Source: Microcoleus sp. FACHB-831 (GTDB taxonomy: Bacteria; Cyanobacteriota; Cyanobacteriia; Cyanobacteriales; FACHB-T130). From it: a stretch of 61,831 nt of DNA. A model generated the notes under the pieces. The model ran no database searches, had not been told where the DNA came from, and saw nothing but the letters and a program-made list of their open reading frames with translations. The stretch covers positions 1 to 61,831 of the forward strand of contig NZ_JACJON010000048.1 of assembly GCF_014695585.1 (NCBI RefSeq), given 5' to 3'. Shown here piece after piece: positions 19,516 through 27,485 of this stretch (its first letter is position 1; every line of letters starts with the position of its first letter). A program made the translations under genes and the position numbers.

Positions 19516-19752
19516 TAATTTAATAGTGGACACCAAAGAGATAGCAACAGAGAGAAAAAAGGAGGAAGAAAAAACAGAAGTTAATGGGTTGAGATGCGGT
19601 GTCTCCTGTCGCAAACCCACGTGCAGCAAGAACCACCCCAGCATAGGTGAAATTGCAAGAAGCCCAGACGCGGCAAACCCAAGTTCGGGATCTTGGCAAA
19701 CACGCTACTGCTAGAAAATTTAGGGTTAAAGCTGCCAAATTGTCCACCTTAG
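19516..19752 (+). mobile_element. Possible MITE or IS-end relic, copy 1
   Basis: It starts with TAATTTAATAGTGGACAC and, about 230 bases on, ends with TTGTCCACC; GTGGACA and TGTCCAC form a short terminal inverted repeat. The interior shares TGTCTCCTGTC, GCAA and AGCATAG blocks in order with the second copy. It codes for nothing recognisable. The element family is not identified. Confidence 0.4.
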
Positions 19753-19791
19753 TTGTGATTTCATTGACAAATCTACTTCTTTATTTACTAC

Positions 19792-19831
19792 GGGCTTAGT
19801 CGCATTGACTAAGCCCTAAAAATTTTTAGGG
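19792..19831. repeat. Two overlapping hairpins
   Basis: GGGCTTAGTC/GACTAAGCCC (10-bp stem, loop GCATT, 19792-19816) shares its last CCC with the perfect palindrome CCCTAAAAATTTTTAGGG (19814-19831). The two folds exclude each other. It may be a terminator or an attenuator-like remnant. Confidence 0.6.
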
Positions 19832-19961
19832 TACAAATTTTTAAAGTTTATAAAACATCTATCTAGTGGCGGATATTGTGGGAGAAAAGAATTTTTTACG
19901 GGTTAATTTGCAAGAATGTAAACTTTAGTAAAAGAATGAGTTCAGCTAGAAAATATAGTGT

Positions 19962-20090
19962 TAATTTAATAGTGGACACAAACCAGAGAGAAATCCTGGA
20001 AAAAACAAAAGCAATTCTGACCTGTGTCTCCTGTCAGCAAGTTGCGATCGCAGGATGAACCCAAGCATAGTAAAAAGTGGCCGAACGCTC
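19962..20090 (+). mobile_element. Possible MITE or IS-end relic, copy 2
   Basis: Begins with the same 18 bases as copy 1, then carries the TGTGTCTCCTGTC, GCAAG and AGCATAG blocks in the same order with much divergence and one HIP1 site. No right-hand inverted repeat was found, so the right boundary is approximate and the copy is probably truncated. Confidence 0.35.
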
Positions 20091-20302
20091 TAAGTTTTAG
20101 AGATGAGCCAAACCAATTCCGGAAAGAACGGTCTGTGTAGGTGGGTTGGAAGCCAAGGCTGCGAATGTTGTAAACCCTTAGTAGTTTTCGATAGAAACTG
20201 GGAAAAGTAGCTCGTTGAAAATAAAAGTTCCCATGATGTAGCTCTGTCAACCTTGACGGGGCTGCATTGCATTTTCGGGGAAGTTTTGTTAAGAAAAAAT
20301 AT

Positions 20303-20436
20303 CTGGCGATTGGAAATCGCGGCTAGACAAACCAAGTCCGCCTGCGCGGACTCAATTGAGCCTGCGGAGGCAGGCTTTGTTTGTGTAGCCCCAGACTTCC
20401 AGTCTGTGGGCGATTTGCAAATACAGGATGCTCCCA
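20303..20436. repeat. Dispersed ~130-bp repeat, copy A
   Basis: Starts CTGGCGATTGGAAATCGCGG, contains a core with two GC-rich hairpins (AGTCCGCC..GCGGACT and GCCTGC..GCAGGC around CAATTGA) and ends with CCAGACTTCCAGTCTG, GGGCGATTTGCAAAT and GGATGC. Related copies are at 24036 and 36933. The opposite strand reads an artefactual peptide ICKSPTDWKS in this copy and ICQSPTDWKS in copy C. Confidence 0.75.
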
Positions 20437-20530
20437 TCAAATATGTGTCGGTGGATACAGGTAATAAACACTGCTATAAAGATAAAATTTAGCTACAAAA
20501 TAAATTAAGCAGGTTCGCCAGAGGTTTACT

Positions 20531-20728
20531 ATGGCAATAAAATTAAGTGTTCCGACTATTGTATGTGAGGGTTGTGCAGACACAATTACCGAAGCGATTA
20601 CTACAGTCGATTCAGATGCAAAGGTAGAGGTGGATGTAAAAACAAAAACCGTGACGCTAGAATCGGAAGCGGCGCCAGAGTCATTTAAACAAGCGATTGT
20701 AGCCACAGGTCACAAAATCGCTGAATAA
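20531..20728 (+). CDS. atx1: Atx1-like copper chaperone (HMA domain)
   Basis: A 65-aa single heavy-metal-associated domain. The metal site is Cys12-x2-Cys15 in IVCEGCAD, with the usual beta-alpha-beta-beta-alpha-beta pattern. His61 in the C-terminal loop (ATGHKIAE) lies where Synechocystis Atx1 carries its additional copper-coordinating histidine. It should carry Cu(I) in the cytosol to P-type ATPases such as CtaA and PacS; neither is in this window. Start ATG is preceded by an AGAGG at -9. A hairpin downstream probably ends the transcript. Confidence 0.9.
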   Translation: MAIKLSVPTIVCEGCADTITEAITTVDSDAKVEVDVKTKTVTLESEAAPESFKQAIVATGHKIAE

Positions 20729-20785
20729 TTTATCTTAGAGGCGCGATCGCGCCAATAACAATTCAGTTTTTTGTTTCACACATTG

Positions 20786-20810
20786 AACCCCCTGGCGTAG
20801 CTGGGGGGTT
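20786..20810 (+). terminator. Hairpin after the copper chaperone gene
   Basis: AACCCCC (20786-20792) pairs with GGGGGTT (20804-20810) around an 11-base loop, 57 bases after the stop. The following bases TGACTTTG are only weakly U-rich, so termination is plausible but not certain. Confidence 0.5.
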
Positions 20811-20957
20811 TGACTTTGTAATTCACCGCACTACAATCAAAATTCGCGCAACGCCAGACTATGCAAGCGCGATCGCACTTTACTCATAAAAACACCCGCA
20901 GACAGATGAGTTATCTTAGAAAAATCATTGTCTCAAGTGGGTTTCAGAGCAGGTCGT

Positions 20958-21575
20958 ATGTCTTCAACGCGCCTCGGATCTTTAGAACGAGCTAGTCTGG
21001 TTGTAGCGATTATGAGTCTTGTGATTGGTGGTGCTAGTTTTGCTTATGCTGTGGCTACTGGCTGGCGACCCGGAGACTTGTTCGCCGGACAAAATGACCG
21101 CTTTTCTTGCCAACTCCGGTATTACGATGAAGAACGTCGTGAAATTCCGACGGTTATGTATCATAACGACAAAGGGACGCAGCCTTGGCTGAGGATGGTT
21201 AACACCTTTGGCGAAGACTGGACAACCCCGAAACGCTGCGAGACAATAGCCGACCGATTGGAAAGTTTTCGCAAAGATGGTTTGAGGGAATTGACTTATC
21301 GCACAGACAGCAACACGCCGACGCAATCTGTAATCTGTGCGAAAACTAAGAGCAGTGGAAATAATTGTGAACTGCTAGTGACGCTGACGCGGGATGCAAA
21401 TGCCTACGAGTCTTTGAAGAAGATGACGGAGGCTATGAAAAATGGTAATACTGTCGATCAAAGCAGTAACGGTGGCTCGTCTGCGGCTGCTTTATCTCCA
21501 TCTTCGCCGTCCGTTCCTCTAGGCAATTTGTTGGCAGATGAGGATACTAAAGCTGGAGAAACACCAGCAAAATAA
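20958..21575 (+). CDS. COP23-domain protein, membrane-anchored
   Basis: A 205-aa protein resembling the cyanobacterial COP23 (circadian oscillating protein 23) family. After an N-terminal membrane segment (residues ~12-36) comes the domain with FSCQLRYYDE, a WLRMV block, RCETIADRLESF and SVICAKTKSSGNNCELLV; the four cysteines (SC, RC, IC, NC) are the family pattern. The C-terminal 50 residues are Ser/Pro-rich and disordered. The ATG at 20958 is preferred over a TTG at 20928, which has no ribosome binding site. COP23 itself was described as a clock-regulated membrane protein; its function is unknown. Confidence 0.75.
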   Translation: MSSTRLGSLERASLVVAIMSLVIGGASFAYAVATGWRPGDLFAGQNDRFSCQLRYYDEERREIPTVMYHNDKGTQPWLRMVNTFGEDWTTPKRCETIADRLESFRKDGLRELTYRTDSNTPTQSVICAKTKSSGNNCELLVTLTRDANAYESLKKMTEAMKNGNTVDQSSNGGSSAAALSPSSPSVPLGNLLADEDTKAGETPAK

Positions 21576-21701
21576 TATTATTTACAACTGATGGGCGTTG
21601 TTGGTGGTAGGTGATTCTGAGCGAAATGGAATAAAGGGCGAATAGAATTCGCATCTACAGGAGACAAAACCCGCGCAGGCGGGTTTCAAAATAATTCTGT
21701 G

Positions 21702-23588
21702 TTATTGAGATCGCCCCATCTTAGTTAACAACAGCTTGCGGTTATCTATTGCTAATTGGTGGCTAGGGTCAAATTTAATTGCTTTGTCGAAGGATTCGAG
21801 TGCTTCGCCGTAACGTTTCAACTTATATAGCGCCGCGCCTCGATTATTCCAAGCCATAGAGTAGTCAGGCTTGAATTGAATCGCTTTGTCAAGAGATTTG
21901 ATCGCCTCTTCATAGCGTTTCAACGTATGTAGCGCCACGCCTCGACTATACCAAGCTTCATGGTAGTCAGGCTTGATTAGAATGGCTTTGTCAAAAGAAG
22001 CGATCGCGTCTTCAGAGCGTTTCAAATCATCTAGCGCTATGCCTCGGTTATTCCAAGCAGCAGAGTAGTCAGGCTTTAATTGAATGGCTTTATCATAAGA
22101 TGCGATCGCGTCATCGTATCGTTTAAGCTTAATTAGCACAATGCCTCGCGCATCCCAAACAGCGGTGCGGCTTGTTTCGCCCCATTCACCATTTTCTTGA
22201 ATGGCTTTGTCATAAGAAGCTAGTGCTTCTTGGTATTGTTTGAACTCATATAACGTAATACCCCGGTTATACCAAGCCATAGAGTAGTCAGGCTTGAATT
22301 GAATCGCTTTGTTAGTAGAAGTTAATGCTTCTTCGTAGCGTTGCAATAAATGTAGTATGTTGCCTTTGTTAGCCCAAACAAAAGCATAATCCGGCTTGAA
22401 TTGAAGGGCTTTGTCATAGGATGCGAGCGCCTCCTTATAGCGTTTCAACATTTCTAGCGCATAGCCTCGACCATACCAAGCATCAACGAAGTCGGGCTTG
22501 AATTGAATAGCTTTGTCATAAGATGCGATCGCGTCCTCATAACGTTTCAGCTTAAATAGCGCCCAGCCTCGACCAGCCCAAGCTTGATGTAATTCAGGCT
22601 TGATTTGAATGGCTTTGTCATAAGATGCGCTCGCCTCTTCATACCGTTTCAAATTACCTAGCGCATTGCCTCGATTATTCCAAGCTTCATAGTAATCAGG
22701 CTTTATTTGAAGAGCTTTGTCATAAGATGCGATCGCCTCTTCATAGCGTTCAGAGACTAACAAATCATTGCCGCTTTTCAACAACTCTTCTGCTGTGGGT
22801 GCAGATGATTTAGCCACAGCGTCAGTGGCAATATTGGAAATATTTGCCTTGTAAATATTGCTGGGAATCCCCCATTTAAAAGTGTTAATTTGTTCTACGC
22901 CATCACCAGCAGCGACAGTTGTTGCAGACTGCTGTTGTGGCGGCAAATTTTCTCCTGTTAATTTTGCCTTTTCGACAAGTTCGCGATCGCTGCGACCGTG
23001 AATAGCAATTACTTCCCCAGCTATATTTACCGCTGGCCCGCCACTCATCCCCCCAGCCGTCGTAACCGGGTAGGAAATCCCATAACCATCAGCTCGTTTG
23101 TCCAGCGCCGACACTGTACCCTGTACAAACTGCGGCACCGATGAACCACCTGCAAAACCAGTAATATAGATAGCATCTGTCACATTCACTTTATCCGAGT
23201 CGCCCAATTCTAGAGGTTTATACGGACAATTTTCCCCACCAGCATCAAACGTTACCACTGCTAAATCCTGGTCGCGGAATCGTCGAACATTGGAAGTTTT
23301 TCTAGTTTTTCCGTCATTAGTTTGCAGCCGTAAGTTGCTAGTCGGTGCTACCACATGACGCGCCGTGACTACGGTGCAGACACCTTTTTCCCCCTGCACG
23401 AAAAATCCAGTTCCATTTCCTTGTTTGTCTTGGTAAGTGATGATTACCACGCTTGCTTTTGTAAGGTTGTAAATTTCTCCAGGGGTTTTTGTTTTCGGCT
23501 GCGGTTGCGGTTGCGGTTGCGGTTGAGAACAGCTGGATATTAATAAAGTGATGAAGCCAGAAGCAATAAACCAGCACGAGTATTTCAT
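21702..23588 (-). CDS. Trypsin-like protease lipoprotein with about ten TPRs
   Basis: A 628-aa fusion. Residues 1-20 form a lipoprotein signal (lipobox ISSC, Cys20), followed by a Gln-Pro repeat. Residues ~38-200 are a trypsin/HtrA-like domain with His78 (TARHVV), Asp108 (QDLAVV) and Ser182 (GGMSGGPAV), so all three catalytic residues are present. From ~265 to the end there are about ten 34-residue TPR units of the pattern RYEEAIASYDKAIQIKPDY; the sixth has a five-residue insertion. It should act at the outer face of a membrane, with the TPRs recruiting partners or substrates. The near-identical repeats make copy-number change by recombination likely. The protease domain first, TPR second layout recurs in cyanobacteria. 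Confidence 0.88.
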   Translation of the reverse strand: MKYSCWFIASGFITLLISSCSQPQPQPQPQPKTKTPGEIYNLTKASVVIITYQDKQGNGTGFFVQGEKGVCTVVTARHVVAPTSNLRLQTNDGKTRKTSNVRRFRDQDLAVVTFDAGGENCPYKPLELGDSDKVNVTDAIYITGFAGGSSVPQFVQGTVSALDKRADGYGISYPVTTAGGMSGGPAVNIAGEVIAIHGRSDRELVEKAKLTGENLPPQQQSATTVAAGDGVEQINTFKWGIPSNIYKANISNIATDAVAKSSAPTAEELLKSGNDLLVSERYEEAIASYDKALQIKPDYYEAWNNRGNALGNLKRYEEASASYDKAIQIKPELHQAWAGRGWALFKLKRYEDAIASYDKAIQFKPDFVDAWYGRGYALEMLKRYKEALASYDKALQFKPDYAFVWANKGNILHLLQRYEEALTSTNKAIQFKPDYSMAWYNRGITLYEFKQYQEALASYDKAIQENGEWGETSRTAVWDARGIVLIKLKRYDDAIASYDKAIQLKPDYSAAWNNRGIALDDLKRSEDAIASFDKAILIKPDYHEAWYSRGVALHTLKRYEEAIKSLDKAIQFKPDYSMAWNNRGAALYKLKRYGEALESFDKAIKFDPSHQLAIDNRKLLLTKMGRSQ

Positions 23589-23849
23589 GTGTACCTATAG
23601 CATTCAGAGGAAATATGCCCACAGCCTCAAGCCTGGTTTAGCACAAAATTCTATTTTTGGGAACAGGGTAATTACTGATAGCGTGCCTATTGCCCGCTAC
23701 TCTCCCAATCTGATGCACTGTCGATGGCGATCGCGCCAGTAGGATGAAGTCAAGTAGCAATAACGTTCTTATTTTAGCCTGCTCTAAACTAAAGCAATGT
23801 CGATAGCGATCGCTTGGGGTGGCTCTACCAAGTTTAAAAATAAATATTT

Positions 23850-23889
23850 ATGTGTTTAGTATTTAAATAAATTTAAATACTAAACACAT
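23850..23889. repeat. Nearly perfect 40-bp palindrome
   Basis: ATGTGTTTAGTATTTAAAT and ATTTAAATACTAAACACAT are exact reverse complements over 19 bases with only AA between. A run of six T (overlapping the last base of the arm) follows on the plus strand. It lies between divergently arranged genes. Confidence 0.75.
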
Positions 23890-24035
23890 TTTTTAAAATT
23901 AATACTATTGTTAGATATAGACATAAATTTTTATAAGCCAAATTATCCTCTTCCATCTAGTAGAAGAATATCCCCTTTTTTGCGTGTCTCAGCAAGGCGA
24001 TCGCTCTACTAAAAAATTATGGCGAACTGCCTTTT

Positions 24036-24126
24036 GCAAACAAAGCCTGCCCCTGCCAGACTAAGTTGAGTCGGCATAACCCCAGATTTCAGTCTGCGGG
24101 CGATTTGCAAATTCGGGATTTTCCTG
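24036..24126. repeat. Dispersed ~130-bp repeat, copy B (degenerate)
   Basis: Contains GCAAACAAAGCCTGC, CCCCAGATTTCAGTCTG, GGGCGATTTGCAAATTCGGG in the same order as copies A and C, but the hairpin core is eroded and the left end is missing. Confidence 0.65.
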
Positions 24127-24585
24127 CGGACTCGCGTGCTAACCGCACCCCAAGGAGGGCGATCGCGCCTTCATCCCTACCGCACTGGGGGGATTCTCCC
24201 CGCGCCCCACCGCCCCTTAGTGCGAGAGGGAGTTGGGGGGTGAGGGGAAATCGCGATACCCCTTTAGGCTTAAATCGTGCGATATCGTTAAAATTCATGA
24301 AGACACAAGAGAACGAGCTTTGCTGTCTTTGCAGTTAGTACCAATAGAATCTCGATGTTTATCAAATATTTAAGAAAATAGGATTTTTGAGCGATATTTG
24401 TAAAGATTAGGTAAATTTAGCTATGAGCGATTGGATAGTGATTTCTGCTTACTGTAGAAATCAAGAACGGTAACAGGGTGGATAAAAAGTGCGATCGCGA
24501 CAGAAATTGAGTCCCCAGATCGGTAGAAAACTGGGGCGCAGGGACTCGCATCTACCTTCTCACGTTAAATTATCTATATCTGCAA

Positions 24586-25632
24586 GTGGTGGAAGTTCTT
24601 ACGTCTTATCAGGGTCAGAGCGTTTTTTTCTCCAGGCATCCTAAGCTAATGGACGCTTCTGTTCTGGTAGTTGGAGGCAACCAGTTTGTTGCTACATTCT
24701 TTCGGCGGCTTCGCAATTTGGTATCTGGCCGAATCGAGTCCGCGTCGCACTTAGATGATGTCATACCGCTAATTCAAACCCAACAACCGAGTATCTTGAT
24801 TCTGCAAGCCAGCTTCGCAGACAGTCTGGAATTATGCCGCCAAATTAAAGAACAGCCACAGCTTGTTGCAATTTACTGCATTGTTGTAGAAATAGTCCCC
24901 CAGCTCAATGAGAACGAAAGCTGGGACAGGAATTGGGAGTTGCTGGAGGCGGCACAAGCCATGGAAAACGGTGCAGATGCCTACTTGCAGATCGCCGCAG
25001 CCACAGAACTAGGCGTTTACTCGGTGGCTGAAGACCGCCTGCTTTTGGCGCACATTCGGGCGGGGGTTACGCAGGTGAAAAATTACCGCCAACTGATGGA
25101 AACAAATGATTTTTTATCTAGCATTGCGCTTGCTGATGCACTGACCGGATTGAATAACCGTCGCGCATTGGAATGGGATTTACCGCGACAGGTGCAAAAT
25201 GCTCGCACGCGCATCGCACCTTTGAGCTTAATTATGCTGGATGTAGACTTTTTCAAGTCGATCAACGACAATCACGGGCATCTGGTGGGCGATCGCGTCC
25301 TCAAAATTCTTTCCGCACGTCTGCAACACAACCTCCGCGTTCAAGACACCCTCTTTCGCTATGGTGGCGAAGAATTTGTTGTCATCCTCAGCAACACCCC
25401 CCCTTCAGAAGCGCAACACGTAGCTCGCCGCTTGCGTTGCCTAATTGCCGATCAACCTTTTAGCATCGAGGAGTCGCTGGCAATAAACGTTACCATCAGT
25501 CTGGGAACCGCCTCCCTAAAACCTACCGATGACGGCAAAGGGGTGAGCTTGCTAAATCGCGCTGACCAAAATCTGTTGTTAGCAAAAAACTCCGGTCGCA
25601 ACCAAGTAGTTAGTGAAGGAAGCGAGTTTTGA
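24586..25632 (+). CDS. Diguanylate cyclase with receiver-like domain
   Basis: A 348-aa protein that should make cyclic di-GMP. The C-terminal GGDEF domain starts near DALTGLNNRRAL and has the active signature GGEEF at residues 260-264. Five residues before it is RVQD (251-254), an intact RxxD inhibitory site for product feedback. The N-terminal ~22-160 region looks like a receiver fold (ASVLVVGGNQFV, then PSILILQASFAD), but the usual phospho-acceptor Asp is Gln in LILQAS, so it is probably a pseudo-receiver that responds by other means. The start is GTG GTG at 24586; Met22 (MDASVLVVGG) is an alternative. No partner kinase is adjacent. Confidence 0.88.
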   Translation: MVEVLTSYQGQSVFFSRHPKLMDASVLVVGGNQFVATFFRRLRNLVSGRIESASHLDDVIPLIQTQQPSILILQASFADSLELCRQIKEQPQLVAIYCIVVEIVPQLNENESWDRNWELLEAAQAMENGADAYLQIAAATELGVYSVAEDRLLLAHIRAGVTQVKNYRQLMETNDFLSSIALADALTGLNNRRALEWDLPRQVQNARTRIAPLSLIMLDVDFFKSINDNHGHLVGDRVLKILSARLQHNLRVQDTLFRYGGEEFVVILSNTPPSEAQHVARRLRCLIADQPFSIEESLAINVTISLGTASLKPTDDGKGVSLLNRADQNLLLAKNSGRNQVVSEGSEF

Positions 25633-25752
25633 GTTTTGAATTAAAATTTATCTTGATAGGTACGAAACAAACATTTGCAAGGGTTTGATGGGTAACTACC
25701 GAGCCTACAAATAATTAAATTCGTCTAGCTAATAAATCCTAACTATTCTCAA

Positions 25753-26430
25753 TTACCCCTCACTAATCAAGCGATGTTGTTCGATAACAGCAGAGCATTC
25801 TTCTACCGAGGCGCGTTGCTGCATAGCAGTTACCAAGGCTTCGTAGGCAGCCCACTGCTGCTTAATCAGAGTAGTTGCTTGCAGAGTTGAAAATCGCTCT
25901 TGCTGTAAAGATTCATTTTGCCGACGCCCCAGAGCTGTAAGAGCCGTTCTGAGTTGCTGGCGGTCGTCGTCGCCGCCGAGAGCGCTGCCATAGGCCAGAG
26001 TTTCTGCGGCAATGCCAGCCATCAATACGGTGGAGAAGCGCTCGATAACAACAGCGGGTATTGGTGAGGTTAATTCCAGGGGGGCAAAGGCGACGCCGCC
26101 TTGTCCTGGTTGGCCTTGTCGCAAAGCTTCCCAAGCACTGAGGGCATAGCCTGTGATGGGAATATCGAACAGGTAGGCAACCAGGAAGTGACCAGCTTCG
26201 TGTCGGACAATGCGATCGCGCCTTTTAGGATCGACACCTGCAAGCCACTCCAGAAGAATAGTTCCACCTTTGCCTTGCCAGGTGAAACTGTCGAGAGTGG
26301 CGAGTCCCAGGATGGTAAAAGTAGCGATCGCGGGTATAACGGGCGACAAATTGAACATCGGCCCCAACAAGCTGGTAAGCGTCATCAAAAAAACGCCTAT
26401 AGCGATCGCATTCAGAGCTGTTTGCTGCAT
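25753..26430 (-). CDS. Membrane protein with M41-like zinc-binding HEAGH motif
   Basis: A 225-aa membrane protein. Two hydrophobic segments (about residues 5-25 and 28-48) precede a cytosolic or stromal-type region with HEAGH at 77-81, the HExxH zinc motif of FtsH-type M41 peptidases, and a later Asp-rich GGDDDR that could supply a third ligand. There is no AAA ATPase domain, so this is a stand-alone protease-like protein, known from cyanobacteria and plastids. The ATG at 26430 (MQQTALNAIA) is chosen because the longer frame to 26616 overlaps the upstream gene and adds low-complexity sequence from a tandem duplication there. Activity is unproven. Confidence 0.72.
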   Translation of the reverse strand: MQQTALNAIAIGVFLMTLTSLLGPMFNLSPVIPAIATFTILGLATLDSFTWQGKGGTILLEWLAGVDPKRRDRIVRHEAGHFLVAYLFDIPITGYALSAWEALRQGQPGQGGVAFAPLELTSPIPAVVIERFSTVLMAGIAAETLAYGSALGGDDDRQQLRTALTALGRRQNESLQQERFSTLQATTLIKQQWAAYEALVTAMQQRASVEECSAVIEQHRLISEG

Positions 26431-26491
26431 TAACTTAGGGGCTAGCGAAGGATACTTATAAAGTAATTCATAATTTCTAGTTAATAACTCA

Positions 26492-27328
26492 TTATTTCTC
26501 CCCAGTTGTTGGTGTTGGCTCCCCAGTTGTTGGTGTTGGCTTCTGGCTTTCCTTAGCCTTGTAGAATGTTTCCAAGCTCTGGGGATCGCCCACAAAACGC
26601 CAGTGCCAAGGCTCATAGTTTAGACCTTGAGGATTATTGCGGGGAAAAGACATCTCAAAGCTGAAACGAGCTGCATTTGCCTGAAGCCACTTAAACGCAG
26701 CAGTCTTTTCAAAAGTTGGACTCAGGTTAGTTGCGGGTACATTTCCGTCGCCAATATCCGCCGCATAGCCAGTGTGATGTTCGCTGTGACCGGGAGGCGC
26801 ACTAACTTTTGCCCGCTCTTTGGCATCTTGTCCTCGTTGCGCCTTGACATCAAAAAACAAGTGCTTCTGCTCGGCTATAGAGCGGAATCCTGAAATCGGC
26901 ACCAAAATGACGCCATTAGCCCGTGCTGCTGCTGCCATCGCCTTATATTGTTTGGCCGCAGCTTTACGCATTTGCAGGCGACCATCTGGTGTAATCGGTG
27001 CAAGTTCCGACGCGGGTACTTCTTCGTAGGCAAAGTGTCCCAACAAAGTATCGGCATCGCTAGGCGAAGCCGTTGGGCTGCTGGTTACAGCTGGCTCAGT
27101 TGAGGCCGAATTTTCCGGCGATTTGGGTGTTATCAGGATAGCAACGACAACGCCTAGGGCGATCGCTATCAATCCCGCTGCGCTCCCAATTATCAATAGC
27201 GGCTTCAACCGATATCGGCGGCGGGGCGCAGGCGTATTCCGCAACGCAACAGGAATATCATCCACCTGCGGCGGTGGCAACATTTTTGGTGGTTTCTTCG
27301 GCAAACCCGCGTTATCCAAGGTAGCCAC
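26492..27328 (-). CDS. D-alanyl-D-alanine carboxypeptidase (VanY, M15B)
   Basis: A 278-aa type II membrane protein. Residues 43-66 span the membrane, so the enzyme domain (about 95-260) faces the periplasm. M15B motifs are present: SGFRS at 146-150, SEHHTGYAAD at 182-191 with His184 and Asp191 as zinc ligands, and Glu239 with His242 in EPWHWR. It should trim the terminal D-Ala from peptidoglycan stem peptides. The Pro/Thr tail is made by a 21-base tandem duplication. The start is GTG, with GAGGA too close to be ideal, so a later start is possible. It lies 61 bases upstream of the M41-like gene and is likely co-transcribed with it. Confidence 0.88.
   Translation of the reverse strand: MATLDNAGLPKKPPKMLPPPQVDDIPVALRNTPAPRRRYRLKPLLIIGSAAGLIAIALGVVVAILITPKSPENSASTEPAVTSSPTASPSDADTLLGHFAYEEVPASELAPITPDGRLQMRKAAAKQYKAMAAAARANGVILVPISGFRSIAEQKHLFFDVKAQRGQDAKERAKVSAPPGHSEHHTGYAADIGDGNVPATNLSPTFEKTAAFKWLQANAARFSFEMSFPRNNPQGLNYEPWHWRFVGDPQSLETFYKAKESQKPTPTTGEPTPTTGEK
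26500..26541. repeat. Tandem duplication, 2 x 21 bp
   Basis: The 21-base unit CCCCAGTTGTTGGTGTTGGC+T occurs twice in direct succession, adding seven codons (PTPTTGE) to the end of the carboxypeptidase frame without changing it. It looks recent because the copies are identical. Confidence 0.9.
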
Positions 27329-27485
27329 TCCTCATTAATTAGTTTTTTTACTTTACAAGAATTCTAAACGCAGCCAGGTTCATCACAGCCCCACCCTGGT
27401 TAAGCATCGCGCAAAACATCAAGAGAGGCTGACTTAGTATGATACAAATGGCAGTTTACAACTACTGCTAGCACCACATAAAACA

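Larger units (their letters stand above)
19201..20530. other. Repeat-rich intergenic region, 1.3 kb
   Basis: No convincing gene. It holds two diverged copies of an element beginning TAATTTAATAGTGGACAC (19516 and 19962), an overlapping pair of perfect hairpins (19792-19831), and one copy of a ~130-bp dispersed repeat (20303-20436). All open frames here are short and translate these repeats. Promoter elements for the chaperone gene at 20531 were not resolved. Confidence 0.6.
23589..24585. other. Intergenic region with palindrome and repeat
   Basis: About 1 kb without a convincing gene. It holds a nearly perfect 40-bp palindrome (23850-23889), a degenerate copy of the ~130-bp dispersed repeat (24036-24126), and a GC-rich block at 24150-24260. 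A 90-codon frame over these repeats is rejected. Promoter sequences for the diguanylate cyclase were not resolved. Confidence 0.55.

Noticed and set aside
20090-20440. 116-codon minus-strand frame with SPTDWKS
   Set aside because: Translation of the dispersed ~130-bp repeat; the same peptide appears at copy C (36898-37125), showing a repeat artefact.
23471-23525. Phase-variable repeat in the protease gene
   Set aside because: The unit is six bases, so slippage keeps the frame; on/off switching is not expected.
24066-24338. 90-codon plus-strand frame, Arg/Pro-rich
   Set aside because: Covers a degenerate repeat copy and a GC-rich non-coding block; no start signal.
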